Shown: piece after piece, positions 1 through 10,223 of the stretch
How the letters are laid out: the number at the start of each line of letters is the position of its first letter
Position numbering within the stretch: the stretch's first letter is position 1
NCBI GenBank assembly: GCA_016617855.1
Contig: JAECUM010000834.1
Coordinates: forward strand, 62,001-126,000
Length of the DNA stretch: 64,000 bases
Direction of reading: 5' to 3'
Origin: Megalonaias nervosa
Lineage: Eukaryota > Mollusca > Bivalvia > Unionida > Unionidae
Translations under genes and position numbers: made by a program
The notes under the pieces: model-generated
Told to the model about the DNA's origin: nothing
Databases searched by the model: none
The model's input: only the letters and a program-made list of their open reading frames with translations

Positions 1-255
1 ATGCTGTAATGACCACTTAAGGCAGGGGGAAACCATTATTTGGTTAGGGAACACTTGGCAGGTGACTGCAGAAAGCATGTGACCATTATACTGAGGACAT
101 TTATTTAGGAAATTAGCCAGATGGAAATTTACAATGGCTGTTGTGACCAGGTGTCTGATATGTAAAGGTGACTATTAGTTCAGTTTGTCTGTACCATAAT
201 GCAGATCTGTATCAAAATCATTATATATAAATGACCGTGTGGACATCTTTTTTAG
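1..255. other. Intron or flanking sequence with degenerate GACAGGTGAC-like repeats
   Basis: No open frame is supported. The stretch carries several loose copies of a 'GTGACCA..GCAGGTGAC' motif, similar to the 'CAAGACAGGT' repeats seen near 3290-3420 and 5800-5840. It ends in a pyrimidine run and TTTTTTAG, which is the putative splice acceptor for the exon at 256. Confidence 0.4.
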
Positions 256-365
256 ATGTCAGACAAGAATGAGACTTTTCATCAGAAGATGTTGGAGCTG
301 GTACATGTTCTCATAATCCTAAGACAGAGATTAGAAGTACTGCAGAATAGTGAGACAAAACTCAG
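256..365 (+). CDS. Exon of an unidentified coiled-coil protein gene
   Basis: The exon lies between an acceptor (CTTTTTTAG) and a donor (CTCAG|GTGAGA). Read from the first base it gives 36 codons plus two bases, beginning MSDKNETFHQKMLELV and ending QNSETKLR after completion across the junction. Leucine and isoleucine spacing and charged residues suggest an alpha-helical coiled coil. The next + strand exon at 1855 continues this phase exactly (phase 2), which is the main support for a real gene. The ATG at the exon start could be an internal methionine, because an acceptor sits right before it. I do not recognise the protein. It is not part of TOP3A as known from animals. Confidence 0.5.
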
Positions 366-517
366 GTGAGACAGAAATCTCTTAGTGGTACATTACTTGG
401 TTGATAGATCTCATATGCCAACTTTTTTTTTTAAATACAGGATGCCAGAAAGTGACTAAATCTTGCTTGTTAATGTGTTACACATAGGCTCGTATAAAAG
501 TAACAAAAGAAAAGAGT

Positions 518-1250
518 GAAGTCAACAAGCTTTGTAAATTTAACAAAATAATTTATTTCCCTAGAAAACAAGGTAAAAATATGAAATAGGACTTATGGTT
601 TGTGAATCTAATCCAAAAATTAATCCTAGAATTCAAATATATAAGTCCTATCACTAAAAAGTTCTAATTGAATCCAGGTTCGAATCTCGATGAAGTTCCA
701 GTATGGAAGGCGATGACGTCCTCTATAACCAGTTTGTGTTGATGTGTCAACAGTTCCTTGTTGAGTCACCAAGAATATAATTCCAGCTTTTGAATTCCGA
801 ATAATTTAGTGAATGTCTTTGTCCAAGAATTTTGTTAAAGAAGAGTATTTTCCAGGGTGAATAAATTATTTTAAATACGAAAATCAACTCAAAAGGCAAC
901 AACAAGACAAATACCTTGAGCCCAAAGGTATAAATTTTACAACTGATCAAATCCACTAGAAAATGTCTGTTTTAACCCATGATTTTAGATCACATGATGG
1001 CTCATGTGGTCACTTAACTTGAACAGCGCAGTAACAAAAAAATGCCAAATTGCACATAGGCTAGAATAGCCCTATCTAAGAATCAGATTCCCACACTGGA
1101 AATAAATTTAAAAATAAAACTGTTTACAACAGACTAACACGTGGGCTGAACATGACCTTGGTAATGACCAATCATTTTCACTCAGTGTTTACAAAATTGG
1201 AACCAAGGTCAAGAACTAGGTTAGCTAAAAATAAAAATATAGCAATCGAA
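518..1250. repeat. Dispersed repeat family, copy A
   Basis: A block beginning near 'GTCAACAAGC..TTAACAAAATAATTTATT' resembles blocks starting near 29743 and 34150. All three share the same order: an 'ACAA(A/G)TTTA..AATTTA' start, 'CCTA(G/A)AA(A/T)ACAA(G)', a 'TCCTA(A/G)A' segment, then AT-rich sequence with 'CCAGT..AAT' motifs. No terminal repeats or coding capacity are visible. Edges are approximate and it could be a decayed non-autonomous transposon. Confidence 0.35.
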
Positions 1251-1569
1251 CTGTGTTGTTATCAAGTCAAAACAGAAAACTGAACCTTCCAAAAAAATTC
1301 AAATCCAGTGAATAAAGTTATCATTACAATAATATAATGAAATAAAAATAAAATAAAAGAGAATTTAAAACTAACACACAAGCAATTAAATTACATATAC
1401 ATGTACATAACAAATGTATACAAATTTAAAGAGCAAATGAAATATTACAGAATTAGGAAAAAAGTAAAATTAAATATATTCCAATAAAATATGGTCCATA
1501 GGTAGCACAATCATTAATTGTTATTAGTAATTAAAATTTAAGGATGTAAAAGCATGTTTCTTGCATTTT
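1251..1569. other. AT-rich intronic sequence
   Basis: Low-complexity A-rich intron sequence. Nothing codes and no clear repeat is seen before the MITE that starts at 1578. Confidence 0.4.
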
Positions 1570-1577
1570 GACTATAC

Positions 1578-1760
1578 CAGTGGTTCCCAACCCTTTTTTG
1601 GCCATGACCCTAAAAAATATTTGGTTTTTTTTTCTGAGTCTAATGACCCCATTTCCACATTTTGATAGATTTTGCCACCCCAAAAAAATCCTGGCAACAC
1701 TAAAAAAAAACATTCTCACAGTCCTAATTTGAGTCGTGACCTGGGGGTTGAGAACCACTG
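1578..1760. mobile_element. hAT-type MITE with perfect 8-bp target duplication
   Basis: A 183-bp element starts CAGTGGTTCCCAACCC and ends GGGGTTGAGAACCACTG, so the ends are inverted repeats of the classic hAT 'CAGTGGTTCTCAACC' class. It is flanked on both sides by the identical octamer GACTATAC (1570-1577 and 1761-1768), the 8-bp target-site duplication expected of hAT elements. It has no transposase, so it was mobilised in trans. It lies in the intron before the exon at 1855. Open frames across it are by-products of the repeat. Confidence 0.9.
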
Positions 1761-1854
1761 GACTATACCTTTAAAATGAATATATGGGTGGGATTGTATT
1801 GTACTCTCTGTGAGATTATGTGACCATACCTGACAACCCTGTGGTTTTGTTCAG

Positions 1855-1965
1855 GATTTCTCTAGCAGAACAACAGATCCAGATGGAAAGAGAGATAAAG
1901 GAGAAAGCTACCAAGATACAGATTTTGGAGGATAAGTTTGCACAGCTTACAAAACACACACCAAG
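1855..1965 (+). CDS. Second visible exon of the coiled-coil protein gene
   Basis: Acceptor GTTTTGTTCAG and donor CCAAG|GTTTGT bracket 111 bases, a multiple of three. Entering in phase 2 from the exon at 256, it reads R-ISLAEQQIQMEREIKEKA, then TKIQILEDKFAQLTKHTPR, with no stop. The E/K/Q-rich composition and heptad-like I/L positions (ISLAEQ, IQMERE, IKEKAT, IQILED) support a coiled coil. The exon leaves in phase 2 and the next candidate at 3578 accepts that phase. The product is not identified; many centrosomal and cytoskeletal proteins have this look, so no function is assigned. Confidence 0.6.
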
Positions 1966-2381
1966 GTTTGTACAAGAATAACTTATTCTCCCTTGTTTAG
2001 CATTTTAAGAAAGAAAAAAAAATAATTTCCTCAGCATTATTTTCATCACACTTTATTATTCAGAGACAATATATAAGCTCTAATATAACAGAGTGAGTTG
2101 TAATTATGCATGCTGATTTTGCATGATCCTTTTTTTCTAAATTCTCTCAAGCAAAGTAGTTCAACTTTTCTTAACATTTTGCATTGCATGTATTTCTTTT
2201 ATCTATTAATATATTGGATGAAACATTCTTTCAAACATTCTTACTTTTTTATCTGCCTACCTGAAAATTTGTGAGATTCTCAAAAGCATTTGGCTTCGGC
2301 TGCCTAAAGATCATTTTGGATTGTCTGGCATCTTTAGGATTGTTTTGCAGTATAGTCAATAGATTCCAAATTCAGTAAACT
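1966..2381. other. Intron sequence, no feature seen
   Basis: AT-rich intron. No coding signal, terminal repeat or tandem array was found before the minisatellite at about 2382. Confidence 0.4.
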
Positions 2382-2892
2382 TTTTAGCATGTAATCAGGG
2401 ACATTCACATTAGTTAAATTTTAGCATATAATCAGGGACATTCAGGTTTGTTGAATGATTGTAGCATATAATCAGGGACTTTCAAATTAGTTAATTTTAG
2501 CATATAATCAGGGACTTTCAAGTTATTTAAATTTTAGAATAACAATCAGGGGCTTCAAGTTAGTTAAATTTTGCATATAATCAGGGACATTCAGGTTACT
2601 TGAATGATTTTAGCATATAATCAGGACATTAAAATTGGTTAATATTAGCATATAATTAGGGACATTCTAGTTCCATTTTAGCATAAAAATCAGGGACTTT
2701 CCAGTTACATTTTAGCATATAATCAGGGACTTTAAAGTTAGTTACATTTTAGCATATCATTAAGGACATTCAAATTAGTTAAATTTTATCATATAATTAA
2801 GGACATTTTAATTTCATTTTGGCATATAATCAGGGACTTTCAAGTTAGTTAAATTTTAGCATATAATTAGGGTTATTCAAATTAGTTAAATT
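2382..2892. repeat. Degenerate minisatellite, about 38-bp unit, about 13 copies
   Basis: The core 'AGCATATAATCAGGGAC' followed by 'TTCAAGTTAGTTAAATTTT' recurs about 13 times with point changes and small indels. Copies vary at ATCAGGGACATT versus ATCAGGGACTTT. No open frame is maintained. Confidence 0.85.
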
Positions 2893-3286
2893 TTTCATTG
2901 GATAAGGAAATACAATCATTTTATCCTCACTTTCTACTCTTTTTGTTTACCTCAGAGTTTTCTTCCATTCAAAATGAATGAGTCTAAAAATGGAAGATAT
3001 AATTAATTAATTAATGAAACCTTCATTAGCAGCCATTAGTTGCTCTAATTCTTGCTCGCATGCAGGAATAATAACCGTGTAATGTAATGTAGTATACTAC
3101 AAACATGTTGGTGATAAATCTGTGCTTGATAATGTATTTGATTAACTGGGTTACACATTAGATAATTGTTTTTTATACCAGTACCTGACTCCTTCCTAAA
3201 TTATGGGAAAATTCAGTTTAATACCTAGCATTAAACTGATTTTAATCATTTGTGTTGGTATTTAGCATTAAAATTGCATGAATTAT

Positions 3287-3418
3287 AACCTGTCTTGAAA
3301 GACCATCCCTTCTTCCAAAAAAACAATGGTCTCCCAAGACAGGTCATATCACTATGGTTGATAAGTCTGCGCATGGAGAACCAGGTCTATTGAGGCAAGT
3401 GGTCTCTCAAGACAGGTT
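3287..3418. repeat. Foldback repeat with CAAGACAGGT ends
   Basis: The left arm AACCTGTCTTGAAAGACCAT (3287-3306) is nearly the reverse complement of the right arm TGGTCTCTCAAGACAGGTT (3400-3418). A third copy of the right-arm motif lies inside, near 3330-3348. The structure could be a tiny MITE or a cluster of a mollusc-type 'CAAGACAGGT' repeat. No target duplication was seen. Confidence 0.6.
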
Positions 3419-3577
3419 TACTGTATCTTTCTATTGTCATCATAATCAGAAGTTACCTATGCACATTAAGATTTCATATTAAATACATTTCATTCTTATC
3501 CTTCATTATGGATTTTCATTCTTATTTAATTGCTCCAGTCTTGAAAATTGTTTCTTGTTAGATGCTATTTTTTTTAG

Positions 3578-3622
3578 AAGACTAAACCGACGTGGCCATT
3601 CAACCAGAATTCTTGTCTCTAG
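3578..3622 (+). CDS. Possible third exon of the coiled-coil protein gene
   Basis: Acceptor ATTTTTTTTAG and donor TCTAG|GTAAAA bracket 45 bases. It accepts phase 2 and leaves in phase 2, reading R-RLNRRGHSTRILVSR. The basic, arginine-rich segment differs from the helical exons before it. Phase agreement and good splice signals are the only support. A 45-bp exon can arise by chance in AT-rich DNA. Confidence 0.4.
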   Translation, partial: KTKPTWPFNQNSCL

Positions 3623-4342
3623 GTAAAAGCTGCGTTAAACATTATAAATTTTGAGCTATGTTTGATTGGGGCTTTAATGTTATTAACGAAATTACTGTCA
3701 AGCTTTGGAGTGATTTAATTCTTATTTAACAGTTAACATCACAGAGTATATACAATTAACTTCATAAATTTTACGGAAATTATTATGTACATATAAGACG
3801 AAAAGTACCATAGTTTAAATCAAACTGCTTTTCATAAAAGGACTATTTTGATCAGGTCAGCTTCACTCAAAGTCTATCCCCAGATATGGTGTTTATAATA
3901 TTTATATATCTATTAGTGATTAACTACATATCACAAGCATTAATTGATGTATGGTATGAATTAAAATTAAGGTTTTAATGAAGTAACATCAAACACTTTA
4001 ATTGTATCATTTATATTTACCTCACTAAACTCAAAACTTTAAAATGCATCTACCTTTTCATTACTGATGCCTGCTTAATCAGAACTACTCCACTTTAGAA
4101 AAATGTTTTTTTCTGACTTGAGCACTGTCACATGCATTGTGTAATATTTTTACTTGAATGACTTAATAATCCAAATGATAAATCTGCATTTCCATCCACT
4201 GGTTCAGTGAAAGCTAGTGTTATTTTTTTTCTTACCATTTTCATTAGTCATTTTTCCTTCCATACTCCATACATAACAATTTAGGTTTTTGTCCAGATTT
4301 TGTAAAAATATTCTCTTTGAATGCATTTTTTATGTATGTTTC

Positions 4343-4744
4343 TTATCTGTATAATAAACAGAAAGGAAAGTCAAAATAGAAAACCAGTCCTTTTTCTGCC
4401 CAAAAGGCATGCTTACTCATTTGGTAGATCATTTGACTAATAATAAAAGGGTAACACAGGTTTGATAGCCACAAAAGCCAGTCCAGATTGACTGCCTGGT
4501 GAGTCCTTGGGAAATGCACTGAGAAATAACCAAGTGTTGAAAGTACCATTAAAAAAGACAACCAAACAGCCATCTGTTTGTCCCAATGAGAATAATGGGG
4601 TCTGCTATTTGTATTTATTTTTTTACCTATAATTGTAGAAAGTAATATCCCGATAGGTGAGTCTTTGTAAAGATTGAAATATGACATGATTTTTGTATTG
4701 AATATCAGTAGTGCTGTTAAATGCCTTCCTGAACTGATTGGCAC
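4343..4744 (-). CDS. Unassigned open frame with two hydrophobic segments
   Basis: A 133-codon - strand frame opens at a GTG; its first ATG is codon 20 (4685-4687). The peptide carries two hydrophobic stretches that could span a membrane, WLSFLMVLSTLGYFSVHF and LDWLLWLSNLCYPFIISQ, preceded by HYSHWDKQ. It ends at TAA. It is one of the longest non-repetitive frames in the first 10 kb, but it overlaps an intron of the coiled-coil gene on the opposite strand and I recognise no family. It may be an exon of a nested gene, a pseudogene fragment or chance. Confidence 0.2.
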   Translation of the reverse strand: MPISSGRHLTALLIFNTKIMSYFNLYKDSPIGILLSTIIGKKINTNSRPHYSHWDKQMAVWLSFLMVLSTLGYFSVHFPRTHQAVNLDWLLWLSNLCYPFIISQMIYQMSKHAFWAEKGLVFYFDFPFCLLYR

Positions 4745-5403
4745 CCCTCATTACCCAGTGTCAAAATCTCCAGTCATTGAGGTGTAGGAAATATTTCCTT
4801 TTTCTTATTGACATGGAATTTGATTATTTATCAAATAGCAAGTTAATGATTTTGTAACAATTGTTTTTGATACATTTTTCTTTGTTAACAAAAGTTTTGT
4901 CTGTTTCAAAATTAATATGTTAACATACCTTTGTAGAGTTTTGCACCTAAAAAGTTTCTAACTTGTAATTTATTGCTTCACTTATAAAATGACGTGACTA
5001 ATTTTTCAAATTACTCAACTAAAGTTAGAGGTTAATAATTAAATTTACAAGATAGGTAATTTGTGTGTAACTTGGCACATGCATATTTCATTTATACAAA
5101 TTAAATTTAAAATTTATACCAAATTAAATTTAATTGATAGCATGATAGCACTAATTGAATGTGCTTGAAGGGATTATTATTTTCAGGGAATAAACATTTT
5201 TTGGGGTTACATTTCATCATGCTACTAAACCTCTCCAGGATTGTGATTAACAGCTCATGTGGTAATTGGACCATTAAGTCCTTGGCTGCCCAATAATTGA
5301 GATATTCCCCCTCCCCATGTGGTATAGCAAGGTTTTATATTATGTTTATTTATAATGTTATTTTAATTAGGGCATAGTTCACTGACAGCCAACATGTCAA
5401 GTC

Positions 5404-5431
5404 TTGTGTGTGTGTATATATATATATATAT
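5404..5431. repeat. (TG)n(TA)n microsatellite
   Basis: A short TG run passes directly into a TA run. Confidence 0.85.
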
Positions 5432-5891
5432 TAGGGTTACACTTTCAACTGGAACATTTTTTCCCAGACTAGACACTGTACGACTAAAAACTGCCACATA
5501 ATGGGCAGCTAATCACCTATACCTAAGTCAGGTGTGTGCAGGTTTGTTTACCTGTCAGTAGACTCTCTTGCCTGGTAGAGATAACAGACCTAGGTTATTA
5601 TTAATTCAGGAGATCGATTCACCTGTGGAGTCTTCCTTATTTCCATTATGTGATTGTGCCGCTTCCAGTTAGGTCGGGGATTGATATGGATCATATTTGA
5701 TTCTATTTGTTGTTGGAATTACCAGTGGTCAGAGATTCTAAGGACTTTTTGAAAAGGCAGGTAAATAATGTAGAATCTGGGTTATTGGGTGATTTGTCCA
5801 AGACAGGTGCTGTATGAGACAGGTGTATCTCACATGTATTTGATAATATATCAATGCTTTGTAACAATGTGTTTACACCTGCAGCTTTTAG

Positions 5892-5921
5892 GGTTACTAG
5901 TGCTCATGCTTACAAAAAAAG
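5892..5921 (+). CDS. Possible 30-bp exon of the coiled-coil gene
   Basis: Acceptor TGCAGCTTTTAG and donor AAAAG|GTGGGT bracket 30 bases that accept and leave in phase 2, reading R-VTSAHAYKKR. It matches the phase of the exon ending at 3622. The exon is very short and an alternative acceptor 10 bases earlier would put a stop in frame, so this is a weak call. Confidence 0.25.
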
Positions 5922-6002
5922 GTGGGTGGGATGGTTAAAAAAAATAATCATCTTTGTCCATATGACATATATGTATGTAACAAATCGGGAGAACTTTTCC
6001 CG

Positions 6003-6326
6003 TACCAGGAGTGGCCAAAGTGGTTAGAGTGTCCACCTTGGATGTGGGAGGTTGAGGGTTCAAACCCTGGACAAGTCATACCAAAGACTTATAAAAATGG
6101 TACTAACAGCTGCCTCACTAAGCACTCAACATTAAGAGTTAGTGTCAGGACTGGTTGGCCAGGTGTCAGGATAATGTGACTGGGTGGGACATAATGTTAC
6201 ATGTATGTGGCATGATGCCCCATTGCTGGACATCACTATAAACTGTCACACTGCAGACATCATAGTGATATGACTGAAAAATTGTTCAAGTTATGTTAAA
6301 AATCCATATCACTCACACACACACAA
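6003..6326 (+). mobile_element. tRNA-derived SINE, copy 1
   Basis: The head has a tRNA-like box A (TGGCCAAAGTGGTTAGAG, 6012-6029) and box B (GGTTCAAACC, 6057-6066). A body shared with copies at 53008 and 54830 follows ('CATACCAAAGACTTA', 'ATGGTACTAACAGCTGCC', 'GTCAGGATAATGTGAC', 'CTGCAGACATCATAG'). It ends in a short (CA)n. The central domain resembles the conserved core of invertebrate MetaSINE-type elements, but that match is from memory. It is the most diverged of the three copies and no target duplication is obvious. Confidence 0.85.
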
Positions 6327-7280
6327 AGGCAGATGGACAAGTAGGCCTGTTGACTTGTCTGGTGCACCTCCATTCAGTTGAGTACAATACTGACTCAGGG
6401 CGGTGTTGCCCATGATGACGTTTGCTTCACCCACAAGTCATTTCATGCCTTAATTAAATGACTTAGGATTTTAATTTCAATTTAATGAATAATTAGAAAG
6501 AAATTACAATTTCACCAATTTTAGCATAATTTGTTCATGTGTCTGCAATCAGTTCAATTGTTTTTCAGTCAAAATAATGTTTCTTGACACAGAAATCACA
6601 TAAAATTTCTCATGCAGATGGACAAAAGCTACGGTACTCACTATTACCATGCTTTGGGTCATCATTAACATAATAAAGTTGAAGACATGTAGCACAATGA
6701 AAAATTCGCCATTCTGATTATAAATCTGCTCTCTTTTGAAGTCAAAACTCCTGATCAAATTTTTCAAATCTCCTGGTTTATGCTTGACCAACTTCTCTGT
6801 TCAGTCACAATTATGTGTAAGTAGACAAGAATTTTATGGTTCAAGATAAAGAGTTAAGATAAACTTTTTGTTTTATGACAGTTTTGTGAGCTTGGCCCTC
6901 CTTTCTTAACACTTATTAAATTTGATTGTTCCTTTCAAGTGTAAGTTTAATTTTCATTGTACTAGCCATCTCAAGATTGTACTAGCCATCTCAAAATTGT
7001 ATTGGTCATCTCAAGATTATGCATTGCATGGGTCTAACTTGTATCTAAGATGTGCAAACCTTAGGAAGCACCTTGTCCAAATGTATGTCCATGTAATGCA
7101 GCCATTAATGTTTTATAACTCTCTATCAGTATCATGTTGTAATCCTATTTAGTGCATAAACTGCCACATCAAATGGTATTAAAGGGCATCCTAAGTTTTC
7201 CCAAAGTGATAAACCTGGAAGTCAACCATGTCCATTTGTATCCCCCCCTCCCATATATAATATGGAGTGATGTAGCTATC
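6327..7280. other. No feature seen
   Basis: AT-rich sequence with short direct repeats such as 'ACTAGCCATCTCAA' (about 6960-7015). Both strands have only short frames without family resemblance. Confidence 0.4.
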
Positions 7281-8090
7281 ACTGTCAGTCTGTCTGCCTG
7301 CCTGTACATGTTTTTGTTTCTGGAGCATTGCTCTCAAACTGTTAAATGTACAGTATCAGTTTGAAACTTGGTACACATACTGGACTAGTGGTCCAGATTG
7401 GTATACATACTGGACTAGTAGTCCATATGAGCATCTTAATAATATTTTTTTCAGCTTGAATTATTCTTGTTTTTTGTCCATTTTTCTGTCCATCTATCCA
7501 TCCATTGTCCATGCTTTCATTTTCAGAGCATAATTCTCAAGCCATTCAAGGTATCTCTACAAAATTTTAACAACTTAAATGGACTTGTGGTCCAGATTGG
7601 TACATGTGTTGGACTAGTGGTCCAGGTTGATAAACATGTTGGACAAGTGGTCCAGATTGGCACACATATTGGACTAGTGGTCCAGATGGATACATGTATT
7701 GGACAAGTGGTCCAGATTGGCACACATATTGGACTAGTGGTCCGCATTGGTACATATATTGGACTAGTGGTCCAGATTGGCATACATATTTGATTACTGG
7801 CAAAGACTGGTAAATATATTGGACTTAGTGGACCAGATTGGTACATGTATTGGACTTGTGGTCAAGATATGTATTTTGTTATTCAGAATTCTTAATTTCC
7901 ATTATTTTTATGCTTTTATTCATTTTTCTGTCCAATTCATTATCCACACTCAAGTTCTTAAGCATAACTCATTTACAGTTAAAGGTGTATCTGGGAAAGT
8001 TGATGTGTATATTGGCCTGTTAAAGATATGTCTCAGAAACTTGATACATATATTGAACCAGTCATCTACATATACCTTGTGCTTTTGACA
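7281..8090. repeat. Dispersed 'CTGTCTGCC...ACTTGGTACACAT' repeat with minisatellite expansion
   Basis: Three related blocks (about 7281-7430, 7450-7580 and 7870-8090) share 'TGTCC/CTGTCTG' pyrimidine runs, 'GAGCATAA/TTGCTCTCAA' and a 'TTGGTACACATAC..GGAC' tail. The 30-bp array at 7581-7866 looks like an amplification of the tail motif. Confidence 0.5.
7581..7866. repeat. 30-bp minisatellite, about 9.5 copies
   Basis: The unit is GGACTAGTGGTCCAGATTGG followed by TACATATATT. The period is exactly 30, so frames stay open on both strands, which explains several long apparent frames here (VVQIGT-type repeats on +, SGPLVQY-type on -). GGACTAGTGGTCC is nearly palindromic, so each unit can form a small hairpin. 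Confidence 0.95.
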
Positions 8091-8240
8091 ATCATTTGGT
8101 TTGAGTATCACTATGAAGAGAGCTTATCAATCCCTCACAGAGAGGGAACATTCTTTCATGAGAATTAAAACCCTTGAGGTTATGGCCCTTGCTGCATGTT
8201 GCGTATTTGAATCACTCCTTGTTGGATGAATCTGTAAGAG

Positions 8241-8720
8241 GTTGGCACAGATTTCATGAAGCTATATTTATTTGCAAGAGGTTGGCACAGATTTCATAGA
8301 GCTATATTTATTTGCAAGAGGTTGGCACAGGTTTTATGGTGCTTCATTTATTTGCAAGAGGTTGGCAGAGGTTTCATGGAGCTATATTTATTTGCAAGAG
8401 GTTGGCACAGGTTTCATGGAGCTATATTTATTTATAAGAGGTTGGCAGAGATTTTATGGAGCTATATTTATATGTAAGAGGTTGGCACAGATTTCATGGA
8501 GCTATAACTATTTGCAAGAGATTGGCAGAGGTTTCATGGAGTGATATTTATTTGCAAGAGATTGGCAGAGGTTTCATGGAGCTATATTTATTTGCAGGAG
8601 ATTGACAGAAATTTCATGGAGCTATATTTATTTTCAAGATGTTGGCAGAGGTTTCGTGGAGCTATATTTATTTGCAAGAGTTGGCAAGGATTTCATGGAG
8701 CTAATATTTATTTGCAAGAG
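8241..8720. repeat. 40-bp minisatellite, 12 copies
   Basis: The unit is GTTGGCACAGGTTTCATGGA then GCTATATTTATTTGCAAGAG, with almost no length variation across 12 copies. Because 40 is not a multiple of three, open frames cycle through three phases. They are not genes. Confidence 0.95.
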
Positions 8721-9280
8721 ATTTGGTTGAATGAGTCTAACATACCACATGTTACATTAGCACAGTTTTGGTTTTCAATTGAAACATATGTATGCATCAA
8801 TTTCATAGAGTTATGGCCCCTGTTTGGCACAGAACCTAGTCCTTCATTTGCATCATGATTTTCTATCTGCTCAGTAACTTGTAGAACACTACCCTTAAGT
8901 TGCATCTGAATATTATTTCTGTCAAATTCAAGTACTTCTGCACTGAAACCAGATTTGCTGAGGCCTGGGTAATGTTTGATTTTCAAAATTTTCTGACAGA
9001 GTTATGGCCCTTGTTTTTTTACTTTTGTCCTTTAATTGCCTTGTATTAGCAGAGGACATATGTGTAATATTGATACATTTCTAGGTCTTTTTCTTAAATA
9101 GATCTCATTAATGTCTACTACATTTTGTTCTGAATAAAACTACTTCCTCAGTGATAAATAAAAGTGTAATTATTGGGTAATATCTGACTTAAAAAAATTC
9201 AGTGTTAAATTGTACAGTATAGCCTGATTTTAGTCAGTTTTGTCCACATTTCCAGTAAAATAGAATAATATTCCATACAG
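8721..9280. other. Dispersed 'GAGTTATGGCCC' repeat remnants
   Basis: Two copies of 'AGAGTTATGGCCC' (about 8807 and 9000) lie in otherwise unstructured sequence. The same motif begins units at 41681-41883. No coding signal was found. Confidence 0.4.
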
Positions 9281-9328
9281 GCCCTAGTCCATGAAGTAAC
9301 AAAAATGGGAAAATATGAAGAAAAATCT
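9281..9328 (+). CDS. Possible exon (ALVHEVTKMGKYEEKS)
   Basis: Acceptor TTCCATACAG and donor AAATCT|GTGAGT bracket 48 bases reading ALVHEVTKMGKYEEKS in phase 0. The other two frames contain stops. The style fits a helical, charged exon of the upstream coiled-coil gene. It does not match the phase-2 end at 5921, so an intermediate exon would be needed. Support is only splice signals and an open frame. Confidence 0.3.
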
Positions 9329-9865
9329 GTGAGTGTCATAAGCCTCTATACACTGTATGCTTCAGAGTCTGTCTCAAGCAGTTCATTGCATTATTCAACA
9401 TCCATGGGACCAAGTGTGGTCAAATTCTCCTTGTCCTATGCTGGATCAATGATAATTCATCAAGAAGCTAAGAACATTGCATGAAATGATATCGTTGTTA
9501 TTTCTTATGAGGCTGATTTGGGAATTAGCTCAGATGTATATTGATTTGTTATTAGATGTGTATTGATTTTTGTATTAGATGTGGATGATTCCATCCTACT
9601 TCTTCATTTTTGACCGCTGCCATGCTGTAGTTGGAAAAGTAACTGCATTAGCGATGTAATGGTGTATACCTTTCACTCTTGATGCATACATTATGATGTG
9701 GCTGTAAAGAGTGTCATTTTTATTGACTAAAATTTGAATTTTCTGAGGTTTATTACAGTCACACTAACAACCAGTGTTTCAGAGGGATTCAGCATTGGAT
9801 AGTGTATAAATTTTGTGCACAGCAGACCAGTTCCATCATCACCTTCAACAATAAAAGCATGCACA
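9329..9865. other. No feature seen
   Basis: Non-repetitive AT-rich sequence. No TOP3A upstream exon and no repeat boundary could be recognised. Confidence 0.35.
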
Positions 9866-10200
9866 GGTTCCCAATACATACTATCAGGCAGAGTGGTGAA
9901 CAAGTCCCCAATGCGTAATATCATGCAGAGAGATATGAACAGGTCCCCAATAATAATATCAGGCAGAAAATAATGGACAAGTTCCCCTTAATATCAGGCC
10001 GAGTGATGGACAGATTCCTAATACACACTATCAAGCAGAGTGATAGACATGTCTCCAGTACATAATATCATGCAGATTGATGGAAAAGTCCCCAATATAG
10101 AATGTCAGGCAGAGTTATGTAGAAGTCCCCAATACATATTATCAGGTGGAGTGATGGACAAGTCCTCCATACCTATATCAGGCAGAAAGTGATGTACAAA
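9866..10200. repeat. Degenerate minisatellite, about 38-bp unit, 9 copies
   Basis: The consensus GTCCCCAATACATAATATCA followed by GGCAGAGTGATGGACAA recurs nine times with many substitutions. A 65-codon - strand frame at 9727-9924 overlaps its start and is not considered a gene. Confidence 0.85.
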
Positions 10201-10223
10201 AGGTTGCACTTCTGAAACTCCCA

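Larger units (their letters stand above)
3623..5891. other. Intron; AT-rich, one antisense open frame, short TG/TA run
   Basis: The stretch holds an unassigned - strand open frame (4343-4744, listed separately) and a (TG)n(TA)n run at about 5404-5431. Loose 'AAGACAGGTG' motifs occur near 5800-5840. Nothing else is supported. Confidence 0.4.

Noticed and set aside
7467..7846. Overlapping frames of about 80-108 codons on both strands
   Set aside because: They result from the exact 30-bp minisatellite.
8256..8858. Three + strand frames of 73-105 codons
   Set aside because: They are phase-shifted translations of the 40-bp minisatellite.
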